NCBI RefSeq assembly: GCF_000020365.1
Contig: NC_012108.1
Location: forward strand, 4,286,001 to 4,350,000
Length of the DNA: 64,000 nt
Direction of reading: 5' to 3'
Source of the DNA: Desulforapulum autotrophicum HRM2
GTDB taxonomy: Bacteria; Desulfobacterota; Desulfobacteria; Desulfobacterales; Desulfobacteraceae
The notes beneath the pieces are model-generated. The model did no database searches. It was not told the DNA's origin and was given only the letters and a program-made list of their open reading frames with translations. The position numbers and the translations under genes were made by a program. Below, piece after piece: positions 1-8,355 of this stretch. Each line of letters starts with the position of its first letter. Within the stretch, counting starts at the first letter, position 1.

Positions 1-2298
1 GAGCTTCTTTTCAACCCCATCGCCCAGACCGGGGAAACAAGACTTGTCATCCCCTTTGACGACATCGGCCAGGAGATGGCAAATGTGGTGGGCGGGAAAA
101 TGGCAAAACTGGGGGAGATCAAAAACAAACTTGGCATCAACGTGCCCCGGGGGTTTGTCATCACCGCCACAGCCTATGAACGCTTTATCCAATCCAACGA
201 CCTCCAGGACGAGATCGATACGATCACCCAGTCTGCAGGGGCAGACGACCTCAAGGAACTGGACATCATCAGCGCCCGGATCCAGCAGATGATCATCAAT
301 TCCACCATGCTCCCCGAGCTTAAAGCAGCCGTGGAACAAAACTGGGAGGCCCTTGAGCAAGAGACCGGCCACCCCCTTCCCCTTGCCATCCGAAGCAGCG
401 CCCTTTGCGAAGACAGCCTGGACAGTTCCTTTGCCGGTCAGTATCGAAGCGAGCTCAACGTGGACAAGGACAGCTTCAATCAGGTTTACAAAGAGGTGGT
501 GGCAAGCAAGTACAGTGTCCAGGCCATGACCTACCGGTTCAACAAAGGGTTCAGGGACCAGGATATCGCCATGTGCACGGGCTGCATGGAGATGGTCGAT
601 GCGGTTGCGGGGGGGGTGGTTTATACCTGCAATCCCCTGGACGCCGACGATAATTCGCTGTTCATCAATGCCGTTTGGGGACTGCCAAAGCTTGTGGTCG
701 ACGGAAGCGATTCGTTTGACCTCTTCACTTTTTCACGCACACCTGGGTTAACCATTGTGAAAAGGCAGATTAACAATAAAAAAATCCAGTACATCTGTTC
801 AAGGGAATGCGGCATAGAAAAGGTTGAGGTACCCCCACAAGAGCAGCTGACCCCCTCCATCAACGACACGACAGCCATGGACCTGGCAAAAATTGCCTTG
901 GACATTGAACAATACTACAAATTTGCCCAGGACATTGAATGGGCACTTTCTAAAAGTGGCCAGCTCTACATTCTCCAGTGCCGCCCCCTCAAACAGATGG
1001 TCAGAACAAAGGCACTTCCCCCATTGACGGATCTTGAAGCGCCCCTGCTCACGGGCGGTATCACGGCAAGCCCGGGAGCCGCAACAGGTACGGTTTACCG
1101 TGCCACAAGGGATGCGGACATTCTATGGTTTCCGGAAAACGCCATACTGGTGGTGGAACAGGCAAGACCCCGGTGGGCCCCGCTCCTCAACAGAGCCGCA
1201 GGCATCATCGCAGAACAGGGCGGCTTTGCGGGCCATCTGGCCAATGTGGCTAGGGAATTTTCAGTTCCGGCCATCATGAACATTTCCAAGGCCATGGAAA
1301 CCCTGGAGCAAGGAGAAACCATCACCATGGATGCGGACGCCTGCGCCGTGTTTAAAGGCAGGCAGGACACCATTCTCAGCAGAAAACCCATGGCCCAGCA
1401 AAATCTCATGCGCCAGAGCAGCGTATTTCGGCTCCTCGAGCAGACAAGTTCCCTCATTGTGCCGTTGAACCTCATCGACCCGGACGCCAATGATTTCCGT
1501 CCTTCATCGTGCCGGACCCTCCACGACATCACCCGGTTTGTCCACGAACGATCGGTCCATGAGATGTTCAACTTTGGCAGCAACAACAATTTTCCAGAGC
1601 ATTCCAGCAAACAGCTATACTACCATGTTCCCCTCAACTGGTGGATCCTAAACCTGGACGACGGTTTTACCACCAAGGTAGCTGGCCCCCACGTGCGCCT
1701 CAACCAGATCGCATCCTACCCAATGCTCGCCTTTTGGGAAGGATTTATCCTGGTTCCCTGGGACGGACCGCCCCCTGTGGACTCAAAGGGACTGATGTCC
1801 GTCATGTTCCGGTCAACCATGAATCCGGCCCTGGTACCGGGCGTAAAATCAAAATATGCAGACAAAAACTACTTCATGGTATCAAAAAACTATTGCAGTC
1901 TCAGTTCAAGGCTTGGTTACCACTTCGCCACCATGGAGGCCCTGGTGAGCGGACGGGCCTCCGAAGACTACATCAGCTTCCAGTTCAAGGGAGGGGCGGC
2001 AGACTACGACCGGAGAATCAAGCGGGTTGAATTTATCCAGGAGATCCTTGAGGACTACGATTTCTCGGTTGTTGTCCGGGAGGACACCCTAAGTGCCCGC
2101 ATGGAGGGAAAGGGCACACAGGTGCTCAAAACCCGCCTTATGATACTCGGATATCTAAGTCTGCACACCCGGCAGATCGACATGATCATGTCCAACACCA
2201 GCCGGGTAAAATTTTACAGGGAGAAAATTGGAAGGGATATTGACGAAAAAATCATAGCACCACACTTTAACCCACAGGAAAATGAAGAGGAGGCGTAA
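1..2298 (+). CDS. PEP synthase-like (PPDK_N + phosphohistidine domain) protein, 5' end cut by window
   Basis: The reading frame is open from base 1, so the N-terminus lies outside the window; 765 codons are visible. The N-terminal half resembles the ATP-binding domain of PEP synthase/pyruvate phosphate dikinase (RSSALCEDS near base 390, DIEWALSKSGQLYILQCRPL near 935-995). Around base 1220 is the swivelling phosphohistidine motif in the variant form GGFAGHLANVARE, with its histidine kept. The last ~270 residues are not the usual PEP-binding barrel and I do not recognise them. The protein is probably not a standard gluconeogenic PEP synthase; a phosphotransfer or regulatory role is possible because two response regulators follow at once (the first starts 1 bp after its stop). 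Function is inferred from domains only. Confidence 0.75.
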   Translation, partial: ELLFNPIAQTGETRLVIPFDDIGQEMANVVGGKMAKLGEIKNKLGINVPRGFVITATAYERFIQSNDLQDEIDTITQSAGADDLKELDIISARIQQMIINSTMLPELKAAVEQNWEALEQETGHPLPLAIRSSALCEDSLDSSFAGQYRSELNVDKDSFNQVYKEVVASKYSVQAMTYRFNKGFRDQDIAMCTGCMEMVDAVAGGVVYTCNPLDADDNSLFINAVWGLPKLVVDGSDSFDLFTFSRTPGLTIVKRQINNKKIQYICSRECGIEKVEVPPQEQLTPSINDTTAMDLAKIALDIEQYYKFAQDIEWALSKSGQLYILQCRPLKQMVRTKALPPLTDLEAPLLTGGITASPGAATGTVYRATRDADILWFPENAILVVEQARPRWAPLLNRAAGIIAEQGGFAGHLANVAREFSVPAIMNISKAMETLEQGETITMDADACAVFKGRQDTILSRKPMAQQNLMRQSSVFRLLEQTSSLIVPLNLIDPDANDFRPSSCRTLHDITRFVHERSVHEMFNFGSNNNFPEHSSKQLYYHVPLNWWILNLDDGFTTKVAGPHVRLNQIASYPMLAFWEGFILVPWDGPPPVDSKGLMSVMFRSTMNPALVPGVKSKYADKNYFMVSKNYCSLSSRLGYHFATMEALVSGRASEDYISFQFKGGAADYDRRIKRVEFIQEILEDYDFSVVVREDTLSARMEGKGTQVLKTRLMILGYLSLHTRQIDMIMSNTSRVKFYREKIGRDIDEKIIAPHFNPQENEEEA

Positions 2299-2299
2299 C

Positions 2300-2734
2300 A
2301 TGGATAACATCACCATCAATCTTTTAGTTGTAGACGACGAGGAAGAATTCCTCGATTCCATCACCCGAAGTCTTTCAGTTCGAAATTTTAAGGTCGTTGC
2401 CGTAAACAGGGGAGAAAAGGCCATTGAAGCGGTCAAGGCCCATGATGTTGACGTGGCACTGGTGGACCTCAAAATGCCGGGCATAAACGGCGAGGAAACC
2501 CTAGCTGCCCTTAAAAAGGAGAAGGAAGGACTTGAGGTAATTATTCTCACCGGCCACGGTACCATCGACTCAGCCATTGAATGCACAAGGATCGGGGCCT
2601 TTGCCTTTCTCCAGAAACCATGTGAGCTCAAAGAACTGCTCGACACCCTGCACAGGGCCTATGAAAAGAAACAGAAAAACATTGAAGCAATCAACGAACA
2701 ACGAATCAAAGGAATCCTTAAGTCAAAGGCATGA
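2300..2734 (+). CDS. Single-domain response regulator (REC)
   Basis: 144 residues, all one receiver domain. The acidic pair is in LLVVDDEEEF, the phospho-acceptor Asp in VDLKMPG, the switch Thr in ILTGHGT and the Lys in LQKPCE. I chose ATG 2300 over an in-frame ATG at 2282 because a GAGGAGG ribosome site (2286-2292) sits at the right distance. It starts 1 bp after the upstream PEP-synthase-like gene, so the two are probably translationally coupled. It has no DNA-binding or enzymatic output, so it should act by protein contact or as a phosphorelay intermediate. Confidence 0.9.
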   Translation: MDNITINLLVVDDEEEFLDSITRSLSVRNFKVVAVNRGEKAIEAVKAHDVDVALVDLKMPGINGEETLAALKKEKEGLEVIILTGHGTIDSAIECTRIGAFAFLQKPCELKELLDTLHRAYEKKQKNIEAINEQRIKGILKSKA

Positions 2735-2831
2735 GGCTTGTCATCCCCATGACAGTGGATCTTCCCGACCCGGTTTCCCTGGGCAGGGAAGATCCCGGGG
2801 GATATGGACGCAAGGGGCAGGGGCAGTGACT

Positions 2832-3254
2832 ATGAATGTATTCAAAAGACTCAAACGATTAAAAACTCTTCTTATTGACGATGACGAATGGATCAGAGAC
2901 GCCATGTCCATCTTTTTTGCAAGCGAGGGGTGTGCCCTTCAAGCCCTTGAAACCGCAGAAGAGGCCTTGCAGATCTGCACCCGGGATCACTTTGATATCG
3001 TTATTGTCGACTACATGCTGCCGGGAATGAACGGAATAAATTTTGTATTGGCCCTGGACAAATTATCCATGGATTCAAAATCCGCCCCCCCAAAACCCAT
3101 GGTCAAAATTCTCATCACAGCCCATGGGGAAGATGAGATCGTAACCCTTGCAAAGGCGGCCGGGTTCCATGAAATCATCCACAAGCCCTTTACCCCGGAA
3201 GCCATTGAAAACGTCATCAAGGATCAGATTTCAAACATGGAGGCGGATTATTGA
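2832..3254 (+). CDS. Single-domain response regulator (REC)
   Basis: 140 residues, one receiver domain: TLLIDDDEWIRDAM, phospho-Asp in VIVDYMLPG, ILITAHGED and HKPFTPEAI. An open frame extends upstream to 2577 through the previous regulator gene, but that part has no receiver-like sequence, so ATG 2832 is preferred; its ribosome site (GGGGCAGGGG) is weak. It lies 97 bp after the preceding regulator on the same strand and probably shares its operon with the PEP-synthase-like gene. Again there is no output domain. Partner kinase unknown. Confidence 0.85.
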   Translation: MNVFKRLKRLKTLLIDDDEWIRDAMSIFFASEGCALQALETAEEALQICTRDHFDIVIVDYMLPGMNGINFVLALDKLSMDSKSAPPKPMVKILITAHGEDEIVTLAKAAGFHEIIHKPFTPEAIENVIKDQISNMEADY

Positions 3255-3298
3255 TCAACCACCTACCCGGAAAAAAGCACAAGCCGACCATTGAGGTA

Positions 3299-3790
3299 TT
3301 AAAGGCCGCTCTTTCCCAGGAATAAAGGATTACCGAACAGAAAATTGCTGCCCGGACAATCATGGGGTAAGGGCCCAATGCCTGAATTCAAGCCCTTTAG
3401 TCCATGCAAAAAGACATTAAACAGCACCGTAATGTCCTGAGCTTCATATATTGCCTGGCCAAGTTCATCTTCAAAGGTGAGCCGGGCCACTTCGTGTATC
3501 CATGCATTGGTCAACATCCAGGCATCGGCCCGATCCACTCCTGACACCCACATGTCTGATCCCCCATTAACAAAATGGCCGTCCCAGCCGTCAAGAAGGT
3601 TCATTGCCGCAACACGTTCATCCGTTCTATTCTCGGCAACGGCTGCCGTGAAACGATCTTCCACAAAAAACCATGGATTTCCGCCACTGCGTATGGAATC
3701 GGTAGCGGCTATATTTAAGGCCAGATCCCGGATCTCTTCAAACGTTAGATTGTCATGACTGTCAAGGTATTCATGAATCACATGGGGAGT
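3299..3790 (-). pseudogene. Penicillin-acylase-family C-terminal fragment (remnant)
   Basis: The minus-strand frame reads TPHVIHEYLDSHDNLTFEEI, then LLDGWDGHFVNGGSDMW and DRADAWMLTNAWIHEVARLT, which resembles part of the large subunit of penicillin amidases (Ntn hydrolases). Homology begins at an 11-base C run (3799-3809). Upstream of that the frame merely runs through the antisense of the neighbouring response regulator. There is no signal peptide, no catalytic N-terminal Ser region and no plausible start, so this is a decayed fragment squeezed between two regulator genes rather than a working gene. The family call is by recognition of sequence style and is moderate. Confidence 0.5.
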
Positions 3791-3836
3791 TTTACATACC
3801 CCCCCCCCCTGGCAGACACAAGGAATCCCACACGAC

Positions 3837-4280
3837 CTATTGATCAAATACCCGTCCGGGAAAACGCACCAGCTGATCAATGTTTGCCTTGCGGATCTTG
3901 CTGTCCTGATTCTCCTTTTCCTGATATGCCTTGGTGATCTTTTCACACAGGTCTTCAAACCGGGCCGGTTTGAGCACATAGTCAAATGCCCCGAGCTTCA
4001 TTCCCTCAACACTTGACTCCACGGTTCCATGGCCAGTGAGCAAAATCACCTGGGCAAGGGGCCGGAGACGCTTTATCTCCTGGAGGGTGTCAATGCCGTC
4101 CATGCCGCCGGCCATCTTGATATCCAGAAGAATAACGTCAAAGGCGCTCTCCTTGATTTTTTCCACGGCCGCTTCCCCGCTTGACACCCCGACAGTGTTG
4201 ATCCCTTTTTTATTGAGCCGTTTTATAATGGTTTCGAGAAAATCGATCTCATCATCAACCACCAGCACTTTAATTTCCAT
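3837..4280 (-). CDS. Single-domain response regulator (REC) with C-terminal tail
   Basis: 147 residues: LVVDDEIDF, phospho-Asp in LLDIKMAGG, ILLTGHGTVE and VLKPARFED, then ~25 extra charged residues. It starts at ATG 4280 behind a clear GAGGAGG site. It is the last gene of a minus-strand operon: SLC13 transporter, Cache histidine kinase, this regulator (11 bp from the kinase stop). The cognate kinase is almost certainly the adjacent one. With no DNA-binding domain it probably works through another regulator or by contact. The 3' end abuts the penicillin-acylase remnant, so the last residues (GRVFDQ) may be a fused, non-native C-terminus. Confidence 0.9.
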   Translation of the reverse strand: MEIKVLVVDDEIDFLETIIKRLNKKGINTVGVSSGEAAVEKIKESAFDVILLDIKMAGGMDGIDTLQEIKRLRPLAQVILLTGHGTVESSVEGMKLGAFDYVLKPARFEDLCEKITKAYQEKENQDSKIRKANIDQLVRFPGRVFDQ

Positions 4281-4291
4281 AACATCCTCCT

Positions 4292-5965
4292 CTATGCAAT
4301 CGTTTTTTTCGAAACTGTCAGGGGCAGAACAACGGTGAAACAGGTTCCCCGTCCCTGACCGCTCTCCACCTGGATGGTTCCGCCCAAACGTTCAACTATG
4401 GTGTAGGTAATGGACAGCCCCAGCCCCGTCCCCTTGTTGACCGCCTTGGTGGTGAAAAACGGATCAAAAATTTTCTTTTTAAGGGTTTCTGGAATCCCCC
4501 TGCCAGTGTCCGTGATATGAATCACCAGGGTATCTGTTTTTGCAAGGGTTTCCACCGTGATCGTTCCCTGTCGTTCAATGGCGTCAACGGCATTGTTCAA
4601 AATATTCAAAAACACCTGCTGAAGCTGGGACTGATCACTCATGATCTCGGGGATGGATTCGTCAAATCGGGTCTCAATCCTGATGTCGTTGATCCCGGCG
4701 TGGTAATCCAGGAACTCCAGGGTCTTTTTAAGCACCTGGTTGACATCCACCCGCTCCATAACCGGTTCCATACTCCTTGCAAATCCCAGCATATTGTGAG
4801 TTACCTTGGCGGCCCGTTCCACATGCTCTTCAATCTTTTCAAGAGCCTGATCATACTCCTTGAAATTTTCACTGTTGCGAAATGCTTCGTCCTCCAGAAG
4901 GTCCCGCATCCAACCCGCCTTTGCCGCGATAATTCCCAGGGGGTTGTTAATTTCATGGGCCACACCTGCCGCCATCTTGCCAAGGGCCGCCATCTTGTCG
5001 GCCTGGATGAGCTGGGCATTGAGTTCCTTTAACTGTCTTTCACGTTCCTGGAGTTTATTCACGCTCATACCCGTTGTAACGACCGTTGTCAACACAATGG
5101 CCAAAGCTGCAATGAAAAACATTGCAATTTCCTGGGGGCTTATGCCGGACAACGAGGGGATATTCTCGTCCAGGTCCTGCCGGACGATGAACAGCCAGTT
5201 ATTTTTATTGATCCATCGACCGGCATAAACCACGCCATGGTCCGGCTTTTCCATGTTTTTCACCATGGTGGTACCGGCCCCGAAACGGGCCGGATCTATT
5301 TCACAAATGGTAAGGATTTCTTTTTTGTGAAACCGCGGCCGGCTCTGGTAAACGCCCTGGCGGTTAATGATAAAGGCGTCTCCGGTTCTGCCGGTCTGGG
5401 CCGTGGTGACAAGGCGTGCAAAAATTTCAGGGTCGATGGTGGCCCTTAGCACCCAGTCTCCAGCAGGGTCACTTGCCTTTACTGCAATGACAAAATGGGG
5501 AATCTGTCGGAAACCCATGTACACATCGCTCACGTAAATGCCCTTGACCATGACCAGATTGAACCATACTTGGTCCCTGTAGTTGAGCCCCTCCAGGTTG
5601 TAGGGTCCCACATAGGCCAAATGATCCCCCTGATTGTTTATCACCCCTATATCCACAAGACCGCCGCCGGTCTGGGCGTTTATGGTCTCAAACAATGCCC
5701 TTAAATGAACAGGTTCCCTGTAAAAGGCAAGGGTTCCTGATTGGGCAATGGCCGACAGAATCACCTTACGCTCTTCCAGAAAAAGATCCAGGCTCTGGGA
5801 ACAGGTTGCAACCCTTGAAACCAGATCCTGCTCAACCCGCTGGAAAAAGGCCCTGGCAAAACCATAGTAAAGTGTGTACCCGAGCAATGCCAGGGGAACA
5901 AAGGAAATCAACAGGGTAGTGAAAACAATCTTCTGGCGAAACACCTGATAACCTGGTTTATTCAT
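4292..5965 (-). CDS. Cache-domain sensor histidine kinase
   Basis: 557 residues. There is a transmembrane segment near residues 13-33, then a double-Cache-type periplasmic sensor ([23 protein letters not shown]), a second membrane segment, a short coiled coil, a HisKA domain with phospho-acceptor His337 in [11 protein letters not shown], and a HATPase_c domain with N box [17 protein letters not shown] and GTGLGLS. The start at ATG 5965 overlaps the transporter stop in an ATGA arrangement, which argues for translational coupling and against the longer frame to 6019. Cache sensors of this type bind small carboxylates, so this kinase probably senses the substrate of the co-transcribed SLC13 transporter. 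Colinear with the kinase at 8356 (same His position). Confidence 0.92.
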   Translation of the reverse strand: MNKPGYQVFRQKIVFTTLLISFVPLALLGYTLYYGFARAFFQRVEQDLVSRVATCSQSLDLFLEERKVILSAIAQSGTLAFYREPVHLRALFETINAQTGGGLVDIGVINNQGDHLAYVGPYNLEGLNYRDQVWFNLVMVKGIYVSDVYMGFRQIPHFVIAVKASDPAGDWVLRATIDPEIFARLVTTAQTGRTGDAFIINRQGVYQSRPRFHKKEILTICEIDPARFGAGTTMVKNMEKPDHGVVYAGRWINKNNWLFIVRQDLDENIPSLSGISPQEIAMFFIAALAIVLTTVVTTGMSVNKLQERERQLKELNAQLIQADKMAALGKMAAGVAHEINNPLGIIAAKAGWMRDLLEDEAFRNSENFKEYDQALEKIEEHVERAAKVTHNMLGFARSMEPVMERVDVNQVLKKTLEFLDYHAGINDIRIETRFDESIPEIMSDQSQLQQVFLNILNNAVDAIERQGTITVETLAKTDTLVIHITDTGRGIPETLKKKIFDPFFTTKAVNKGTGLGLSITYTIVERLGGTIQVESGQGRGTCFTVVLPLTVSKKTIA

Positions 5966-7572
5966 AGTATAAACGCTCCACACCCCATCAAAGCCCAGGC
6001 ATAGAGAAACCCCATGCATATGACCCAGAAGGGCACCCCATATTTTAAGAAATCAACCACTCTGAGCAGGCGGTCACCGGTTTCAGGATCCCGGCCCATG
6101 CCAAAGCAGATGGCATTGTTCGGGCTTCCAAACACGAGACAATGGGCAAAGGACGAGGCAAAGGCACAACCCAGCCCCAGGGTCCAGGGGTCCATTTGCC
6201 CCAGGGCGCCCATGGGAAGCACCACCGGTCCCAGGGCCGAAATAACCACCCCATCTCCCATAAAATTAGTCAGGATACCGGCCATGACGGCAACGACCAT
6301 GAAAAGCCCGTCCCCCTGGGTCATGAACCCGGGAACCATGGAAAATAATGATCTTGCAACCCACAATGCTCCCCCCGTAAACTGCAACCCAGCACCCATG
6401 GCACAGGCGGCACCATAGAGACCGACCACATCAAGGGCAACCTCTTTCTGAAGATCCTCCCAGGTGACAATACGAAAGACGATCATGGCAAAAACAGCTC
6501 CAAGGGCCGGGCCCCCAAGTCCGTAGTGCTGCCCGGGGAAGACCATGACAAGAATCATGGACACAAGAACCAGGCCCATCACGGCCTCCCTGCCCCCAAA
6601 CTTTGGAAGCCTTTCCCTCTCCTGCTGAATTAACCGGCCCAGGTCCACAAGGGTCACCCGGCACCTGGGCTTTAAAACAAGATAGAGATAAAGGCCAAGG
6701 ACGAACGACAGGGCCATGGCAAAGGGAACCCCCCGGGTCATCCACCCGGCAAAGGAAATGGGTGCACCCTGGTCCGAGAGATAGCCCATCATCAGGGCGT
6801 TCCAGCCACCTGCCGCAGGAGAAACCACGCCCCCGATGTTTCCGGCATAGGCAAGCCCCAGGAGCAGAAGCATGGCAAGGGGTCTGTCTTGATCCACACC
6901 ATGGGCCCTGCAGCTCACCTTGTACACCCCCATGAGCATGGGAATCAAGATTGCCACAAGGGCGTGGCCCGATACAAATCCGGCACAGAGGGTAACCAGG
7001 GGCAAGAAAAACAAGCAGATCCCACCCATACTCCGGACCCGGGCAAGAAGCATGAGTCCCAAACGCCGGTCTAACCCTGTTTTCGAGACCCCCACGGCAA
7101 CGGCAAGGACACCCAGGATAAAAAAGACCTCATCCTTTAAATAGGCCCTGGCAATATCATTGGGGGGAAGGATACAAAAAACATACATGAGAACCACGAC
7201 CAGGAGGTCTGTACCACCCATGGAAATCGCCTCAGTTCCCCAGAAAAGCACAGCCACGATCAGAATGCCCACCATGACCATGGCACGCCGGGCCACCTTC
7301 TCCCCTGCCATGGAAGGGGAGGTCCCTTCGGCAGAGGCGGTGGGCGAAAGCCTTTGATTCACAGTCTCCATGATGGTGGAGCAGCCCGGAGCAAGTCCAT
7401 ACCCCACAGGCGCTCGTTCGCTGACCAAGGTCATAAGACCCGGGGGGATGGTAAACAACGCCGTGAATGCGAGGATCACCCCGCCCAGCAACAGGATACA
7501 GGGTTTAAATCCCGGCCGGCTCTGCCACCATGCACGGGTCTTGGACGGACTGACCATTGTGGCTGATTTCAT
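5962..7572 (-). CDS. SLC13/DASS-type anion (dicarboxylate) transporter
   Basis: 536 residues, about 12 hydrophobic segments. The two substrate/cation-site hairpin regions of the DASS family are recognisable as GGVVSPAAGGWNALMM and LTNFMGDGVVISALGPVV, and the conserved loop reads GSPNNAICFG. Start ATG 7572 has an AAGGAG site 9 bp upstream. First gene of the transporter-kinase-regulator operon, preceded by a sigma-54-type promoter at 7621-7636. Family members move succinate, malate, sulfate or related anions with sodium; the actual substrate cannot be read from sequence. An ArsB/NhaD-like permease is the main alternative. Confidence 0.85.
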   Translation of the reverse strand: MKSATMVSPSKTRAWWQSRPGFKPCILLLGGVILAFTALFTIPPGLMTLVSERAPVGYGLAPGCSTIMETVNQRLSPTASAEGTSPSMAGEKVARRAMVMVGILIVAVLFWGTEAISMGGTDLLVVVLMYVFCILPPNDIARAYLKDEVFFILGVLAVAVGVSKTGLDRRLGLMLLARVRSMGGICLFFLPLVTLCAGFVSGHALVAILIPMLMGVYKVSCRAHGVDQDRPLAMLLLLGLAYAGNIGGVVSPAAGGWNALMMGYLSDQGAPISFAGWMTRGVPFAMALSFVLGLYLYLVLKPRCRVTLVDLGRLIQQERERLPKFGGREAVMGLVLVSMILVMVFPGQHYGLGGPALGAVFAMIVFRIVTWEDLQKEVALDVVGLYGAACAMGAGLQFTGGALWVARSLFSMVPGFMTQGDGLFMVVAVMAGILTNFMGDGVVISALGPVVLPMGALGQMDPWTLGLGCAFASSFAHCLVFGSPNNAICFGMGRDPETGDRLLRVVDFLKYGVPFWVICMGFLYAWALMGCGAFIL

Positions 7573-7620
7573 TGATTTCTCCTTTTGGTAGCCTGGGGGA
7601 CATTTTCAATATTTTTTTTG

Positions 7621-7636
7621 TGCAAGGGGTGTGCCA
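7621..7636 (-). promoter_or_regulatory. Sigma-54 (RpoN) promoter for the 7572 transporter operon
   Basis: On the minus strand this reads TGGCAC-ACCCC-TTGCA, an exact match to the sigma-54 consensus with correct GG/GC spacing. It ends about 48 bp upstream of the transporter ATG at 7572. Only 10 bp away is a divergent sigma-54-like site for the plus-strand regulator. Confidence 0.8.
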
Positions 7637-7646
7637 TTGCAGTCAA

Positions 7647-7662
7647 TGGCATTAATTTTGCT
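7647..7662 (+). promoter_or_regulatory. Sigma-54 (RpoN) promoter for the 7724 response regulator
   Basis: TGGCAT-TAATT-TTGCT has the -24/-12 dinucleotides with correct spacing, about 61 bp upstream of ATG 7724. It is divergent from and nearly adjacent to the sigma-54 site at 7621-7636, suggesting one shared activator region. Confidence 0.7.
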
Positions 7663-7723
7663 GACGTATAGATTGCAGCAAACAGATATCAACGAATAAA
7701 GCCAATAGGGACAAGGAGATATA

Positions 7724-8134
7724 ATGCTGAATACACGCCTGATGATAGTAGATGATGAAGAACGATTTCTGAAAACAACAAAGGGCCTTATGGAAAAAAG
7801 AAAATGCATTGTTTCCACAGCCTTGAGTGGGATCGAGGCCCTTGAGATTCTTGCCAAACAAGAGATGGATGTGGTGATCCTGGATGTGAAAATGCCGGGA
7901 ATGGACGGGGTTGAGGTGCTGCGCAGGATAAAACAGACCCATCCCCTGGTTGAGGTGATCATGCTCACGGGCCACTCAACCACAGAATCAGCAGTTGAGG
8001 GAATGAAGCTCGGGGCCTTTGACTATCTTTTAAAACCCTGTGACATCAATATCCTCTTTAGCAAGGTCATGGAGGCAGTAGACAAGAAACAGACCAGGGA
8101 ACAACAGATGAACCAGGGGGGGAAGGACCGTTGA
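7724..8134 (+). CDS. Single-domain response regulator (REC)
   Basis: 136 residues: LMIVDDEERF, phospho-Asp in VILDVKMPG, MLTGHSTTES and LLKPCDIN. An ACAAGGAG ribosome site precedes ATG 7724. It is divergent from the SLC13 operon at 7572 and upstream of a second Cache kinase (8356). It lacks an output domain. Its sequence is closest in style to the receiver parts of the REC-CBS proteins at 10112 and 14895, which suggests one family of paralogous regulators. The partner is probably the kinase at 8356, although a separate sigma-54-type promoter (8297-8312) lies between them. Confidence 0.9.
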   Translation: MLNTRLMIVDDEERFLKTTKGLMEKRKCIVSTALSGIEALEILAKQEMDVVILDVKMPGMDGVEVLRRIKQTHPLVEVIMLTGHSTTESAVEGMKLGAFDYLLKPCDINILFSKVMEAVDKKQTREQQMNQGGKDR

Positions 8135-8296
8135 TCAAAGCCCAATTGTCAAACATCCTTTTACCTTTTGTAAAAACAGCTGACAGCCCGGAGAACCAGG
8201 AACTTAAATCAATGCAGTCGCCCGGAAATCTGCACAACAGGGAAAGAAAAGGATTAAATGAGTCCTTGTTATTTTTTTCAAACTCGACGGAACAGT
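8135..8296 (+). other. Intergenic leader with a candidate activator palindrome
   Basis: No convincing gene; a 67-codon TTG-initiated frame (8131-8334) resembles nothing I know and would read through the sigma-54 promoter. The inverted repeat TTTTAC-N5-GTAAAA at 8159-8175 lies about 120 bp upstream of the -24 element, where an enhancer-binding activator would normally bind. This is position-based inference only. Confidence 0.35.
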
Positions 8297-8312
8297 TGGC
8301 ACTGCCCTTGCA
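8297..8312 (+). promoter_or_regulatory. Sigma-54 (RpoN) promoter for kinase/REC-CBS/transporter operon
   Basis: TGGCAC-TGCCC-TTGCA matches the sigma-54 consensus exactly and lies 43 bp before the TTG start of the kinase at 8356. Confidence 0.82.
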
Positions 8313-8355
8313 CTTTAACTTTTTCATAATTTGACCCTATTAATGGAGCCGGAAC

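Noticed and set aside
3299-3985. Intact 228-residue penicillin-acylase-like gene
   Set aside because: The N-terminal third is antisense to a response regulator and passes through an 11-base C run; only an internal domain fragment is homologous.
8131-8334. 67-codon gene overlapping the response regulator stop
   Set aside because: TTG start, no family resemblance, and it covers a consensus sigma-54 promoter for the next gene.
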